Below are positions 6,883-15,197 of a stretch of DNA of 39,125 nt, in pieces. The stretch's first letter is position 1, and each line of letters opens with the position of its first letter. The stretch is from assembly GCA_937996755.1 (NCBI GenBank), contig CALKUS010000299.1, positions 1-39,125 on the forward strand, given 5' to 3'. A program made the translations under genes and the position numbers. The DNA is from an uncultured Pseudomonadota bacterium. GTDB lineage: Bacteria; Pseudomonadota; Gammaproteobacteria; Xanthomonadales; Ahniellaceae. Below the pieces are notes generated by a model. That model was not told the origin of the DNA. It saw only the letters and a program-made list of their open reading frames with translations, and did no database searches.

Positions 6883-7427
6883 GCGCCACCCCGCAGCAGC
6901 TCGCGTGCGATGAACAGCGCGGCGATCGAGCGGCCTTCGGTGCAATCTTCGCGCTGCACGAGCTCGTGCAGGCGATCGAGCTTCCACGGCACCACCTCGA
7001 GCTCCTCCGGCTCGTCGCCTTCGAGGCGCTCGGGATAGAGGTCGCGCGCGAGCACCACGTGCGTGACGTGGCTCATGTAGGTGGGCGCGAGCGACAGGCG
7101 GTGCACGATCTTCAGGTCGCGCGCGCCGTAGCCGACTTCCTCCTTCAGCTCGCGGTTCGCGCCCTCGATGACGTCTTCGCCGCGCTCGAGCCGCCCCTTC
7201 GGCAGGCCGAGCTCGTAGGTGTGCAGGCCGGCCGCGTACTCGCGCACGAGCAGCACGGTTTCCGCGTCGAGCAACGGCACGACGATGACGGCACCGCGGC
7301 CGGAACCGCGCATGCGCTCGTAGGTGCGACGCACGCCGTTCGAGAATTCGAGGTCGAGCTGCTCCACGGGGAAGCGGCCGCCCTCGTTCACGACGCGCGT
7401 TTCGTGGATCACGGGGAGCTTGGCCAT
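6879..7427 (-). CDS. nudE: Nudix ADP-compounds hydrolase NudE
   Basis: The product has 182 residues and a complete Nudix box: GRLERGEDVIEGANRELKEE runs straight into VGY, fitting Gx5Ex7REUxEExGU. The flanking VREYAAGLHTYELGLPKG and APTYMSHVTHVVLARDL agree with NudE, which cleaves ADP-ribose, Ap3A and NADH. I chose ATG 7427 (MAKLPVIHETR). It has no Shine-Dalgarno, and a TACAAT hexamer ends 6 nt before the ATG, so the transcript may be leaderless. The stop overlaps the cysQ GTG by 4 nt, so the two genes are co-translated. Exact substrate preference cannot be read from sequence. Confidence 0.9.
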   Translation of the reverse strand: MAKLPVIHETRVVNEGGRFPVEQLDLEFSNGVRRTYERMRGSGRGAVIVVPLLDAETVLLVREYAAGLHTYELGLPKGRLERGEDVIEGANRELKEEVGYGARDLKIVHRLSLAPTYMSHVTHVVLARDLYPERLEGDEPEELEVVPWKLDRLHELVQREDCTEGRSIAALFIARELLRGGA

Positions 7428-7433
7428 CGCGCG

Positions 7434-7439
7434 ATTGTA
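7434..7439 (-). promoter_or_regulatory. TACAAT -10 box placed for a leaderless nudE transcript
   Basis: On the minus strand the sequence reads GCTACAATCGCGCGATG. TACAAT matches the sigma-70 -10 consensus at 5 of 6 positions and is followed by 6 nt and then the nudE ATG, so transcription would start at or next to the A of the start codon. No convincing -35 is seen. The same arrangement occurs before algH. Confidence 0.45.
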
Positions 7440-7503
7440 GCGGTCTGGCGGGTGCGGCTGCCGCGAACAGGCGTCCGGGACCAGGCTCCCGGAGAGCATT
7501 GCC

Positions 7504-8286
7504 TCAGCTGCGCAGGCGCTCGAGGAGCTCGCCGTGCAGCGCGGGTGTCGCGGCCAGCACCGACGTGGTTTCCAGGCCCGGCGCGCGACCTTCGAGGTCG
7601 GTGAACACCGCGCCCGCTTCGCGCAGCACGACGACGAGCGGCGCGATGTCGAGGATGTTCACGTCGGACTCGACCACGGCATCGATCGAACCGCGCGCGA
7701 GCAGGTGGTAGTGGTAGAAGTCGCCGTAACCGCGCGTGCGATTCGCGTCGCGCACGACGCCCGCGACGGCGGCCCAGCGATTCGCGTCGCGCGCGAGCGT
7801 CTTCACGTTGCCGAACGAAATCGCCGCGTCCGCGATGCGCGCCGTGCCCGCGCACGCCATGCGCTCGCCGCCGAGCCAGGCGCCGCCGCCAACGCGCGCC
7901 CACGCCGTCTCGCCGAAGTGCGGCGCGGAGGAAACACCCAGCACGAGCTGGCCGTCGCGCACGAGCGCGACCTGCGTCGAGAAGAACGGATTGCGCCGGA
8001 CGAAGCTCTTCGTGCCGTCGATCGGGTCCACCAGCCAGAGGTGGCGGCCGTCGCCGCGCTCGGTGCCGAATTCCTCGCCGAAGAAACCGTGCGCGGGAAA
8101 CGCTCCGCGGATCACCGCCTTGATCGCGAGCTCCGCTTCGCGATCGGCCTGCGTCACGGGCGTGGCGTCGGCCTTGTGCTCGACGGCGACGCCGCCGCGC
8201 CAGTACGGCGCGATCACGCGTGCCGCCGCGTCGGCGGCTTCGCGCGCGACGGCCAGGGCTTCGTCGAGGAACCTGTCGTTGCTCAT
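7504..8286 (-). CDS. Inositol-monophosphatase family phosphatase, HisN-like
   Basis: This 260-residue member of the lithium-sensitive phosphatase superfamily is a paralogue of the nearby cysQ. The motifs are TPVTQADREAE, FGEEFG, LWLVDPIDGTKSF (metal site DPIDGT), and the late NILDIAPLVVVLREAGA. The stretch GDFYHYHLLARGSIDAVVE resembles HisN-type histidinol-phosphate phosphatases more than SuhB, so HisN is my best guess. Without his genes nearby the substrate stays open. The ATG at 8286 abuts a heptamer-repeat arm, so the 31 nt before it are pyrimidine-rich repeat and no Shine-Dalgarno exists. Confidence 0.85.
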   Translation of the reverse strand: MSNDRFLDEALAVAREAADAAARVIAPYWRGGVAVEHKADATPVTQADREAELAIKAVIRGAFPAHGFFGEEFGTERGDGRHLWLVDPIDGTKSFVRRNPFFSTQVALVRDGQLVLGVSSAPHFGETAWARVGGGAWLGGERMACAGTARIADAAISFGNVKTLARDANRWAAVAGVVRDANRTRGYGDFYHYHLLARGSIDAVVESDVNILDIAPLVVVLREAGAVFTDLEGRAPGLETTSVLAATPALHGELLERLRS

Positions 8287-8380
8287 GGGAAATCGGAAAT
8301 GGGAAATGGGAAATCGGAAGAGCGGATTCGCGCACGGTGACGAGCGTTGCCCATTTCCGATTTCCTATTTCCGATTTCCC
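8287..8380. repeat. Inverted repeat with 7-bp-periodic arms (GGGAAAT type), locus 2
   Basis: Arms at 8287-8317 and 8350-8380 match at 28 of 31 positions when one is inverted. Each is made of GGGAAAT/CGGAAAT heptamers. It fills the whole gap between the gspN stop codon (8385-8387) and the HisN-like ATG (8284-8286). It is the same unit type and geometry as 5984-6077. Confidence 0.85.
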
Positions 8381-8384
8381 GCTC

Positions 8385-9152
8385 CTACTGCAGCGGCTGG
8401 ATCTGCCCTTCGATGCGCAGCAGCGAACCGCCTTCCGGCGAGGGTGAGCGCTCGCCGATCCACTTGAGCGCTTCCTCGAGCTGCGGGTTCGGCTCGCGCA
8501 GCCAGAGGTGCGTCTCGCTGCGGTACTGCGTGCCGGCGATCGTCGTGCGGCCGGCGATCGCGAGCGGGCCGCCGAGGTCGCGGATGTCCGCGACGATCTG
8601 GCCGCTCGCGTCGGGCGCGAACGTGATCTCGAGCCCCGGCAGGCGCGCTTCCGCGCTGCCCGTGACGCCGAGGTCGCGCCAGGTCGCCTTGCCCCGCGCG
8701 GTGCGCAGCACGCCGTCGGCGAACTCGAGGCGCTCGACGTCCAGCGCCACCGTACCGAGCAGCACGAGCGCCGGGATGTCGAGCGCGGGCGCGAGCAGCT
8801 GCGCCGGAAACTCGGCCTTCAACGCCTGCACGTCGAGCGCGCCCGCCACGCGCACGAAGCGCGCCGTGCCGTGCACCTGCTGGCCGCGCAGGTCGATGTC
8901 GCCCGCGAGCGTGCCGCGGATCGCCGCGCCGCGATCGATGTGCCACGCCGCACGCCCGAGCGGGAAATCGAACGCGGCGACGCGTTCCGCGGTGCCGTCC
9001 CAGACGCTGCCGCCGAGCCCCTGCGCCGTGAGCGGTGCGAGGCGCGCGCCGAACAGGCGGTAGGCGAGGTCGGCAGGCGCCGTCCATGCGAGCGCACCCG
9101 CGACGACCGCGAGCACGAGCAGCACGATGAAGACGTTGCGCAGGAACCGCAT
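8385..9152 (-). CDS. gspN: Type II secretion system protein GspN
   Basis: GspN is an accessory T2SS protein of the inner membrane. The 255-residue product has one N-terminal helix (VFIVLLVLAVVAGALAW, residues 7-23) and a long periplasmic beta-rich domain. GARLAPLTAQGLGGSVWDG and the central LLGTVALDVERLEFADG are GspN hallmarks. Its ATG lies 2 nt after the gspM stop codon. It is the last gene of the operon and is followed by a heptamer repeat. Many T2SS lack GspN; xanthomonads and relatives keep it. Confidence 0.88.
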   Translation of the reverse strand: MRFLRNVFIVLLVLAVVAGALAWTAPADLAYRLFGARLAPLTAQGLGGSVWDGTAERVAAFDFPLGRAAWHIDRGAAIRGTLAGDIDLRGQQVHGTARFVRVAGALDVQALKAEFPAQLLAPALDIPALVLLGTVALDVERLEFADGVLRTARGKATWRDLGVTGSAEARLPGLEITFAPDASGQIVADIRDLGGPLAIAGRTTIAGTQYRSETHLWLREPNPQLEEALKWIGERSPSPEGGSLLRIEGQIQPLQ

Positions 9153-9154
9153 GC

Positions 9155-9682
9155 TCAGCGCCCCGCCACGGGCGACGCGGTCGTCGCGGGCCCGGCCGCG
9201 TCGACCAGGGTGAGGCGCGCGTTCACCATGCCCGCGTTCGCGGCGCGATCGATGCTGAGCTCCTCGACCGTCACGCCATAGCGACGGCCGATGTCCTCGA
9301 GCCACGCGACGCACACGTCGAAGCTCGCGTTCTCCAGCCAGACGTTCACGCGGCCTTCCGCGACGGGCTCGACGCGCTTCAGCGGCGGGCCGAGGCCTGC
9401 GTCGCGGGCGGTCGCGTCGGCGAGCGCGAGCAGCGAGCGACCGGCACGATCGAGCCCGGACGCGGCGCCGGTCGCGCGCGACGCCTTCAGCGAAGCGGCC
9501 GCCTCGCGCATCCACGCGAGATCGGCTTCTGCCGTGCGCTTCTGCTCGGCGAGCGACGCCGTGCCGCTGCGCAGCGGCTGCCACACGAACGCCCACGCGA
9601 GCGTCGCCACGACGAACACGACACCGATCGCGAGCACGATGCGGTCGCGGCGCGATTGCCTGGCGAGCCATGCAGCGATCAC
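9155..9682 (-). CDS. gspM: Type II secretion system protein GspM
   Basis: GspM is a bitopic inner-membrane platform protein that binds GspL. The 175-residue product has a short cytoplasmic tail, one helix (IVLAIGVVFVVATLAWAFVW, residues 15-34) and a periplasmic coiled coil. A ferredoxin-like domain follows (FDVCVAWLEDIGRRYGVTVE). Start GTG 9682 overlaps the gspL stop codon as GTGA. A longer frame beginning in gspL is a shadow. Confidence 0.88.
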   Translation of the reverse strand: MIAAWLARQSRRDRIVLAIGVVFVVATLAWAFVWQPLRSGTASLAEQKRTAEADLAWMREAAASLKASRATGAASGLDRAGRSLLALADATARDAGLGPPLKRVEPVAEGRVNVWLENASFDVCVAWLEDIGRRYGVTVEELSIDRAANAGMVNARLTLVDAAGPATTASPVAGR

Positions 9683-10890
9683 GGCGCGCGGCTCCTGATG
9701 CGCACGCGGCCTTCCGCGCCCTGCGGCACGGCGGTTGCCGACGCGAGCTCGGCCTGCAGGCCGGGCAGCGTGGCGAGGCTTTCGCGCACGGCATCGAGCG
9801 CCGCGACGCCGGGGGCGAGCAGCGTGATCTCGAGCGTGCCGTTGCGGTATTCGAGCTGCTTGAGCGTGTTCTGCTGCGTCGCACCGAGCACGGGCGCGAC
9901 GCGCGCGAGCAGGTCGAGCGCATCGCCGCGCTCGCCGCCGCCGGCGGCGCGCAGGTCGGCGCGCATGCGTCCCGCCGGGTCGGGCGGCACGCGCGCGCCG
10001 GGATACACGTCGCGATGCACGTCGGCCATCTGCTCGAGGATCGCGTCGTAGTCGCGCGCGAGGCGCCAGCGATCGAGCAGCAGCCAGGCGAGCGCGAGGA
10101 CGACGAGCGCCGCGGCCATGCGCCCGGCGATCGTCCACAGCCGCCGCGCCGGCGCGGCGCGATGCAGCGGCGCGAACTCGCCGGCGAGCAGGTTCAGCGC
10201 GGGTGCGCCGCGCAGGCCGCGCGCGAGTACGCGCAACGCGGGCACCTCGTCGCTCGCGGGCAGCGCAGCGATGCCGAGGCCGAGGAACGAGGTGTCGCCG
10301 TCGGTATCGGAATGCACGGACACCGGCACGCGTCCGGCTGCATCGCGCGGGACATCGCACGCCGCGAGCCACGCGGGCAGGTCCTCGATGGGCGCAACGA
10401 ATGCGCGATCGACGGACGTGCGCACGACCACGCGATCGGCTTCCACGAGCGCGGTCACGCGGCCCGGCTCGAGCGGCACGGCGATCGCCTCGGGCACCAC
10501 CAGGTCGGGGCGGATACCGCGCTGTGCGAGGTCGTCGAGCATCGCGCGCAGGCGCGCGCGCCCGATGCACGCGACCAGCTGGCCGGTCGACGAGGGATGC
10601 GCCACGGCCGCGAAGCCCAGCGACTCGACCGGCTCGGCGATCTGCTCCTCGAGCGCGAACGGCAGCGCGCGCAACAGCTGCTCACGACCGCGCGCGGGCA
10701 CGTTCGCGGACAGCAGCAGGCAATGCTCGGTCGGTGCGAGCACGACGATCTCGCGCGCGCCGGCGATGGCGTCCGCGGGCGGCGCGTGGGCATGCGCCGG
10801 ACCCGCGAGCGCACGGCCGCGCTCGTCCTCGGTGCCCCATTCCACGGGCTGGCCGGCCGCCCGGTAGCGGATCAGCAGGCGTGCGCTCAT
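9679..10890 (-). CDS. gspL: Type II secretion system protein GspL
   Basis: GspL links the secretion ATPase GspE in the cytoplasm to the inner-membrane platform. The 403-residue product opens MSARLLIRYR. An actin-like cytoplasmic domain spans about 1-255 (LLLSANVPARGREQLLRALPFALEEQIAE, given here only as a family landmark near residues 58-86). One helix follows at about 262-283 (MAAALVVLALAWLLL), then a small periplasmic ferredoxin-like domain. Start ATG 10890 has no clear ribosome site and lies 61 nt after the inserted beta-helix gene. Its stop overlaps gspM by 4 nt. Confidence 0.88.
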   Translation of the reverse strand: MSARLLIRYRAAGQPVEWGTEDERGRALAGPAHAHAPPADAIAGAREIVVLAPTEHCLLLSANVPARGREQLLRALPFALEEQIAEPVESLGFAAVAHPSSTGQLVACIGRARLRAMLDDLAQRGIRPDLVVPEAIAVPLEPGRVTALVEADRVVVRTSVDRAFVAPIEDLPAWLAACDVPRDAAGRVPVSVHSDTDGDTSFLGLGIAALPASDEVPALRVLARGLRGAPALNLLAGEFAPLHRAAPARRLWTIAGRMAAALVVLALAWLLLDRWRLARDYDAILEQMADVHRDVYPGARVPPDPAGRMRADLRAAGGGERGDALDLLARVAPVLGATQQNTLKQLEYRNGTLEITLLAPGVAALDAVRESLATLPGLQAELASATAVPQGAEGRVRIRSRAP

Positions 10891-10951
10891 CGCGTGGCGG
10901 ATGCGGGAACCATCGCTCGATTCTAGCGGCTGGCGCTCCGGCCGGCCCGGA

Positions 10952-12667
10952 TCATTCGAAGCCGTTGCGGAACAGCACCGGATCCGCAGCTTCGAAGGCG
11001 CCGCGGTCGCAGCGCTCGACGCCGTTGCCGTCGCCGTCCAGCGGTCGCTTGATGCCGCGCTGGTCGACGCGGCCGCAGGTGGGCGCGCCCGTCTCGACGA
11101 CCGCACTGCCGGCGAGCGGCGCATGCGTCTGCGTGGGTCCGCCGTTCGCGGCCAGCGGGCCGAGGCCCGGGGCCACGGCGGCCACGTCGTTCGAGCCCGA
11201 GAACGTGCACGTCTCGGGCACCTGCACGAGGTCGTCGTGGCTGGTGAGCACGACGGGCGCCGCGCGCGAGCAATCGGACCCGGCCGTGCCCGCGCCGCGC
11301 ACATTCGTCGCGACGATCGAGTTCGCGAAGCTCGCGCTACCCGTGCCTTCGAGTCGCACGCCACCACCGGACTGGCCGGAGCTGCCCAACGCGTCGGCGC
11401 GATTGCCCACGATCGTCGCGTCCGCGATCGCGACGGCCGCGCTGCCGGCCAGCATCGCGCCGCCACCGCCGCCGCGCGCGGTGTTCCCGCTGAGCGTGGC
11501 GTTGTCGATCACGTGCGTGCCCGCCGAGAGGTAGACGCCGCCGCCACCGCCGCCGGCGCTCGTGCGCTGGCTCGCATTGCCCGCCAGCGTGCTGCGCGCG
11601 ATGGTCAGTCGCGATGCCGCGGCCGTGGCGGCGAGACCGCCGCCGTCGGTCGCGGCAGTGTTCGCGTCGATCGTGCTGTCTTCCACGAGCGAGATGCCGT
11701 CGAGGCGCGCGCCGCCGCCCTGCGCGGTCGCGACGCTGCCCGTGATGCGCACCTGCGACAGCCCGACGAAATCGGGATTCGCGGCGCCGCCGATGTTGGC
11801 GAGCGCGGCGCCGTCCGCGGCGCGACCGTTGCGCAAGGTGAGGTCGGCGATCGCGAACGAGAAGCTGCCCACCCCGGCCGGATCGAGGTGCAGTACGCGG
11901 TCGCCGCTCGCGAGCGCCGTACCCTCGATGATGGTCGTGCTTGTGCCGGCGCCGTACACGCCGGCGGAGCCGAGCAGGTCGAGGTCGCCGGTGAGGTTCG
12001 CGTCGTCGCCCGTGCCGGCGAGGCCGAGCGCATAGGTGCCCGCGGGCACGATGACGGCGCCCTCGCCCTGGTTGGCGGCACGCACGGCTTCGCGCACCGA
12101 GCAGTCGCCGTCGCACGTGCCGTCGTTCGTGTCGGCGGACTTGGTCACGAGGAAGGTGCGCGCGCGGTCGACCGTCAACTGCAGCACGGTGGCCGGGACG
12201 TTCGCGTCCCACGTCGCGACTTCGATGGAGTATTCGGTGTCCGGCTCCAGCCGGATGCCGATGAGCGACGCAGGCCCGTTCGTGCCGCCACCGTCGTCGT
12301 TGCAGGCGCCGGTGACGAGCGTGAACCCGTTCGCGACGTCGCCGGCGTAGATCGCCACGAGGGAATCGAACCCGGTGGCCGACGCGTTCACGTATTCGGT
12401 CGCCGCGCCCGTCGTGTAGGAATACCAGACGCTGCGCGCCGCGACCGTCGGCGCCGTGCGCCGGCACGCGAACACGGGGTCGCTCGCCTCGAGCGTCGCT
12501 GCGCCGATCGCGCCTTCGATGTCGCTGAACGGCAGCGACGCCACGACCTGGCGGTCCGCCCAGTCGTCGTTCACGGGACCGCCGGCGGATGCGCACGCCG
12601 GCACGGCGAGCAGCAACAGGCAGGCGCGCAAGGCGAGCGGCGACGGCCGCCTGGACATGACTGGCAC
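10952..12667 (-). CDS. Secreted right-handed beta-helix protein with CSLREA-like motif, inside the gsp operon
   Basis: The 571-residue product has a signal peptide (SPLALRACLLLLAVPACASA, cleavage before GGPVNDD). A pre-peptidase-like beta-sandwich follows (about 30-165, with SVWYSYTTG). Next is a CSLREA-type motif (CDGDCSVREAVRAANQG), then about 300 residues of Gly/Ala-rich parallel beta-helix repeats rich in GGG. The end resembles a choice-of-anchor module (GRVDQRGIKRPLDGDGNG, CDRGAFE). The last residues are LFRNGFE, a tail I recall from secreted proteins of Rhodanobacteraceae relatives. Start GTG 12667 has GGAGAG close by; ATG 12658 is an alternative. It breaks the overlapping gspK-gspL order and may be a T2SS substrate. 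Function is unknown. Confidence 0.85.
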   Translation of the reverse strand: MPVMSRRPSPLALRACLLLLAVPACASAGGPVNDDWADRQVVASLPFSDIEGAIGAATLEASDPVFACRRTAPTVAARSVWYSYTTGAATEYVNASATGFDSLVAIYAGDVANGFTLVTGACNDDGGGTNGPASLIGIRLEPDTEYSIEVATWDANVPATVLQLTVDRARTFLVTKSADTNDGTCDGDCSVREAVRAANQGEGAVIVPAGTYALGLAGTGDDANLTGDLDLLGSAGVYGAGTSTTIIEGTALASGDRVLHLDPAGVGSFSFAIADLTLRNGRAADGAALANIGGAANPDFVGLSQVRITGSVATAQGGGARLDGISLVEDSTIDANTAATDGGGLAATAAASRLTIARSTLAGNASQRTSAGGGGGGVYLSAGTHVIDNATLSGNTARGGGGGAMLAGSAAVAIADATIVGNRADALGSSGQSGGGVRLEGTGSASFANSIVATNVRGAGTAGSDCSRAAPVVLTSHDDLVQVPETCTFSGSNDVAAVAPGLGPLAANGGPTQTHAPLAGSAVVETGAPTCGRVDQRGIKRPLDGDGNGVERCDRGAFEAADPVLFRNGFE

Positions 12668-12736
12668 AGGGACTCTCCGGGAGCCCGCGCGGCGCGCGGG
12701 CGGGCAAAGCTAGCGCGGCCGCCGCAGCCGCGCAAT

Positions 12737-13669
12737 CTACATCGCGCGATTCCGTGACACGATGCGGAAACCCCGCTCGCTGCGGCTGATCATGGTCGCG
12801 TAAGCCATCGGCAGTCCGTCGAGGTCGATCTCGGCGCGGGCCACGAACCAGCTGCTTTTCGCGGTCACGGCGCGCTGGTCGGGCTCCGGCACCTGGATGC
12901 CGATGGCGGCCAGTTCGCGGAAGAACTCCGTCGCGTCCGGGTAGCGCGCGCCGCCGTCCTTCGCGAGCCGCCGCGCCACCGCCTCGGTGATGCGCTCGTC
13001 GAGCGACATGAGCACGGGCAGCGTCGCCGTGTTCACGTTGATCAGGCTGTCGCTCGTGGGCAGCGCGCACACGTGCGGCGCGATGCGCTTCCACGCGTCG
13101 CCGTCGAAGCCGCGCACGAGGCGCAGCTCGCTCGCGTCGGCATAGCGACGGTTCGCGACGCGATACGGCGGATCGTGCGCGAGGTATGCGCTGTCCTCGG
13201 CGCCGCGCGAACCGGAATCGTTGTCGCGGTCGACCCAGTCGCGTGCGGCCTGCGCGTTCACGGGATCGATGCCGACTGCGCGCAGCAGCCGTTCGAAGCG
13301 CTTGAATCCGAGCTCGCCGTACACGCCCTCGGGATCGAGCGAATTCAGGTTGAAGCAGCCGTCGAGGTCGCGCATCGTGCCGGAGATCGTGCCGCCGGGG
13401 ACCGGCGTCGGCGGCAACGGCCGCGCCCAGAGGTCGCCGCGCGTGTCGACGCCGGGGTCGCTGGCGGCGTCGCGACGCAACAGGTCGATCGCCCAGTCCT
13501 CGAGACCGGTGGCGTACGCGTCGGCCTGCTCGGCGCGCAGCACGTTGCGCGTGCGCGCGAGCGACACGCCGCCGGCGTCCAGCAGCATGGCGAGGAGGAT
13601 CGTGCCGAGCGCGACGGCGAGCAGCGCAACGAGGAGCGCGACGCCGCGTTGCGCGCGCGGCGCGTTCAC
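12737..13669 (-). CDS. gspK: Type II secretion minor pseudopilin GspK
   Basis: GspK caps the pseudopilus together with GspI and GspJ. The 310-residue product has the large size typical of GspK. A short leader ends RAQRG, followed by VALLVALLAVALGTILLAML, lacking the usual Glu5, as is characteristic of GspK. Later landmarks are GCFNLNSL, RDWVDRDND and INVNTATLPVLMSL. Start GTG 13669 overlaps the gspJ stop codon as GTGA. After it the operon is interrupted by the beta-helix gene. Confidence 0.92.
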   Translation of the reverse strand: MNAPRAQRGVALLVALLAVALGTILLAMLLDAGGVSLARTRNVLRAEQADAYATGLEDWAIDLLRRDAASDPGVDTRGDLWARPLPPTPVPGGTISGTMRDLDGCFNLNSLDPEGVYGELGFKRFERLLRAVGIDPVNAQAARDWVDRDNDSGSRGAEDSAYLAHDPPYRVANRRYADASELRLVRGFDGDAWKRIAPHVCALPTSDSLINVNTATLPVLMSLDERITEAVARRLAKDGGARYPDATEFFRELAAIGIQVPEPDQRAVTAKSSWFVARAEIDLDGLPMAYATMISRSERGFRIVSRNRAM

Positions 13670-14292
13670 GGACCGGTCTCCGCGGGCGGCGGCTCGCCGT
13701 CCGGCAGCTCGAGCAGCCGCACCACGTCGCCGAGGTCGGCCGCCGAGAGGCGCACCTCGAGCGCGCGCGGCAGCAGCGCGGGATCGCGCGCGGGCCCGTC
13801 GCGCGGCGGCCACGCGTCGCGCCAGTTGCCGTCGGCGCCGAGGTAGCGGAAGCGCAACTCGTTCACGTCGTCGAGCAGCACGCGCGACGCCGGTGCCGAT
13901 GAGCTGGCGCGATCCAGCACCGCGAACGTGCCGCGCCGCACGCCCTTCGCGTCGAGCGACCACGTGCTGCGCGCGATGGAAGCGCGCGCCTCCGCATCCG
14001 GGCGCGCGAACGCGCCGTGCGTGAGCTCGAGCGCGGTGGTCGTGCCCATGAGCGCGGGCAGCACCTCGCCGTTCGCGCCGCGCACGGGCCGCGCGACCGC
14101 CTGGCGCACGTCGCGCTCGACCATCGCGACGACGAGCTGCAGCCGGTGCAACCGCTCGCCCGCTTCTTCGAGCGCAGTGCGCGAGCGCATGATCGTGGAC
14201 AGCCCCGACCAGGTCATCGCCGACAGCACGGCGAAGATCGCCACGGCGACGAGCACCTCGACGAGCGAAAAGCCCCGGAAGCGCGCGCTCAC
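13666..14292 (-). CDS. gspJ: Type II secretion minor pseudopilin GspJ
   Basis: The 208-residue product has a prepilin leader MSARFRG, cleaved before FSLVEVLVAVAIFAVL by the prepilin peptidase, with Glu5 of the mature protein present. MTWSGLSTIMRSR and MVERDVRQAVARPVR are GspJ signatures. Start GTG 14292 forms a GTGA overlap with the gspI stop codon; the longer frame to 14736 is a shadow of gspI. Residues 170 to the end are Pro/Glu-rich and variable. Confidence 0.92.
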   Translation of the reverse strand: MSARFRGFSLVEVLVAVAIFAVLSAMTWSGLSTIMRSRTALEEAGERLHRLQLVVAMVERDVRQAVARPVRGANGEVLPALMGTTTALELTHGAFARPDAEARASIARSTWSLDAKGVRRGTFAVLDRASSSAPASRVLLDDVNELRFRYLGADGNWRDAWPPRDGPARDPALLPRALEVRLSAADLGDVVRLLELPDGEPPPAETGP

Positions 14293-14660
14293 CGCACGCC
14301 CGCGAATCCGACCAGCGTCGCGACGCTGTCGGCGTCCCGGTCGCCGCGCGCCGCGTATACGCGCACGTCGATGCGGCGGATCGACGGCTCGTCGGTCGCC
14401 TGCACCACGGACTGCCAGCGCCAGTCGCGGTCGCCCAGCCGTTGCGAGCCCTCGCGCTTGCCGATCGGCGGCTGGCCGCCGAGGCGCTGCTCCGCGAGCA
14501 CGTTCGCCGCGACCCAGGTGGCGAGCGTCACTTCGCGCTCGCGGTCGAGCGCGCGTACCGACGTGCCCGCCGTGCGCACGAGCGCCACGAGCACGAGCGA
14601 AACCACGGCCAGCGCGATCAGCACCTCGAGCAAGGTGAAGCCGCGCGCGCGCCGCGTCAC
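14289..14660 (-). CDS. gspI: Type II secretion minor pseudopilin GspI
   Basis: The 123-residue product has leader MTRRARG and mature N terminus FTLLEVLIALAVVSLVLVAL with Glu5. The following ATWVAANVLAEQRLGG is the GspI landmark and forms part of the I-J-K tip complex. Start GTG 14660 overlaps the gspH stop codon as GTGA. The size agrees with the family. Confidence 0.92.
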   Translation of the reverse strand: MTRRARGFTLLEVLIALAVVSLVLVALVRTAGTSVRALDREREVTLATWVAANVLAEQRLGGQPPIGKREGSQRLGDRDWRWQSVVQATDEPSIRRIDVRVYAARGDRDADSVATLVGFAGVR

Positions 14661-15190
14661 GAGCGATCGTCCTGCTGTTGCCACTCGAGCACGCCGTCGG
14701 GCGCGCCGCGCACCGCGTAGCGCGGAACGGCGGCACCCGCGTCGATCTCGAGCGCGAACGGCGTGAGCTCGCCGCTCGCGTAGCACACGAGCTGCGGCGC
14801 GTCGGGCAGCTCGGAAACCAGCTCGAGAACGATGCCGTCGCGCCGCGCGGTCAGCGAGAAACCGCGCGGCAGCTCGCGCGTGCGCAGGTCGCCTGCCGAC
14901 TCGACGCGCCAGCCGGCCGGGAGGAACGTGCTGAACGCGTAGCTGCGCGCGCCGAGGTGCACGCCGACGTCGCGACCCGTGACCTGGGCGCGCTCGCAGG
15001 CGAGCGAGACGAGCGCCTCGAATCGGCGCGCTTCGCGTTCCACGACGCGTGCGCCGCCGACGGCGTTCACGGAGAGCGTCGCGGCGACAGCCAGGACCGC
15101 GACGATCGCGACGACGACGACGAGTTCGATCAGGGTGAAGCCGGCTTGCCCAGACCTGTGTTGAATGGGATTCCCTTGGGGAGTTACCAA
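14657..15190 (-). CDS. gspH: Type II secretion minor pseudopilin GspH
   Basis: The product is 177 residues if the TTG at 15190 is used: a 17-residue leader ending HRSGQAG, then FTLIELVVVVAIVAVLAVAA with Glu5. The body (RRFEALVSLACERAQVTGRDVG, cited as a landmark near residue 60) fits GspH. No ATG or GTG lies between the cleavage site and an ATG at 15301. That ATG is inside REP pair 3 and would give an Arg-rich nonsense extension, so TTG is an inference. No strong ribosome site is seen. The stop overlaps gspI. Confidence 0.82.
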   Translation of the reverse strand: MVTPQGNPIQHRSGQAGFTLIELVVVVAIVAVLAVAATLSVNAVGGARVVEREARRFEALVSLACERAQVTGRDVGVHLGARSYAFSTFLPAGWRVESAGDLRTRELPRGFSLTARRDGIVLELVSELPDAPQLVCYASGELTPFALEIDAGAAVPRYAVRGAPDGVLEWQQQDDRS

Positions 15191-15197
15191 TGCGTGT

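Noticed and set aside
9155..10570. Long minus-strand frame upstream of gspM
   Set aside because: Only its last 175 codons are GspM; the rest is the out-of-frame shadow of gspL.
11337..13094. 585-residue minus-strand frame across gspK and the beta-helix gene
   Set aside because: Arg/His-rich shadow; the signal peptide, repeats and stop-start logic support 10952-12667 and 12737-13669 instead.
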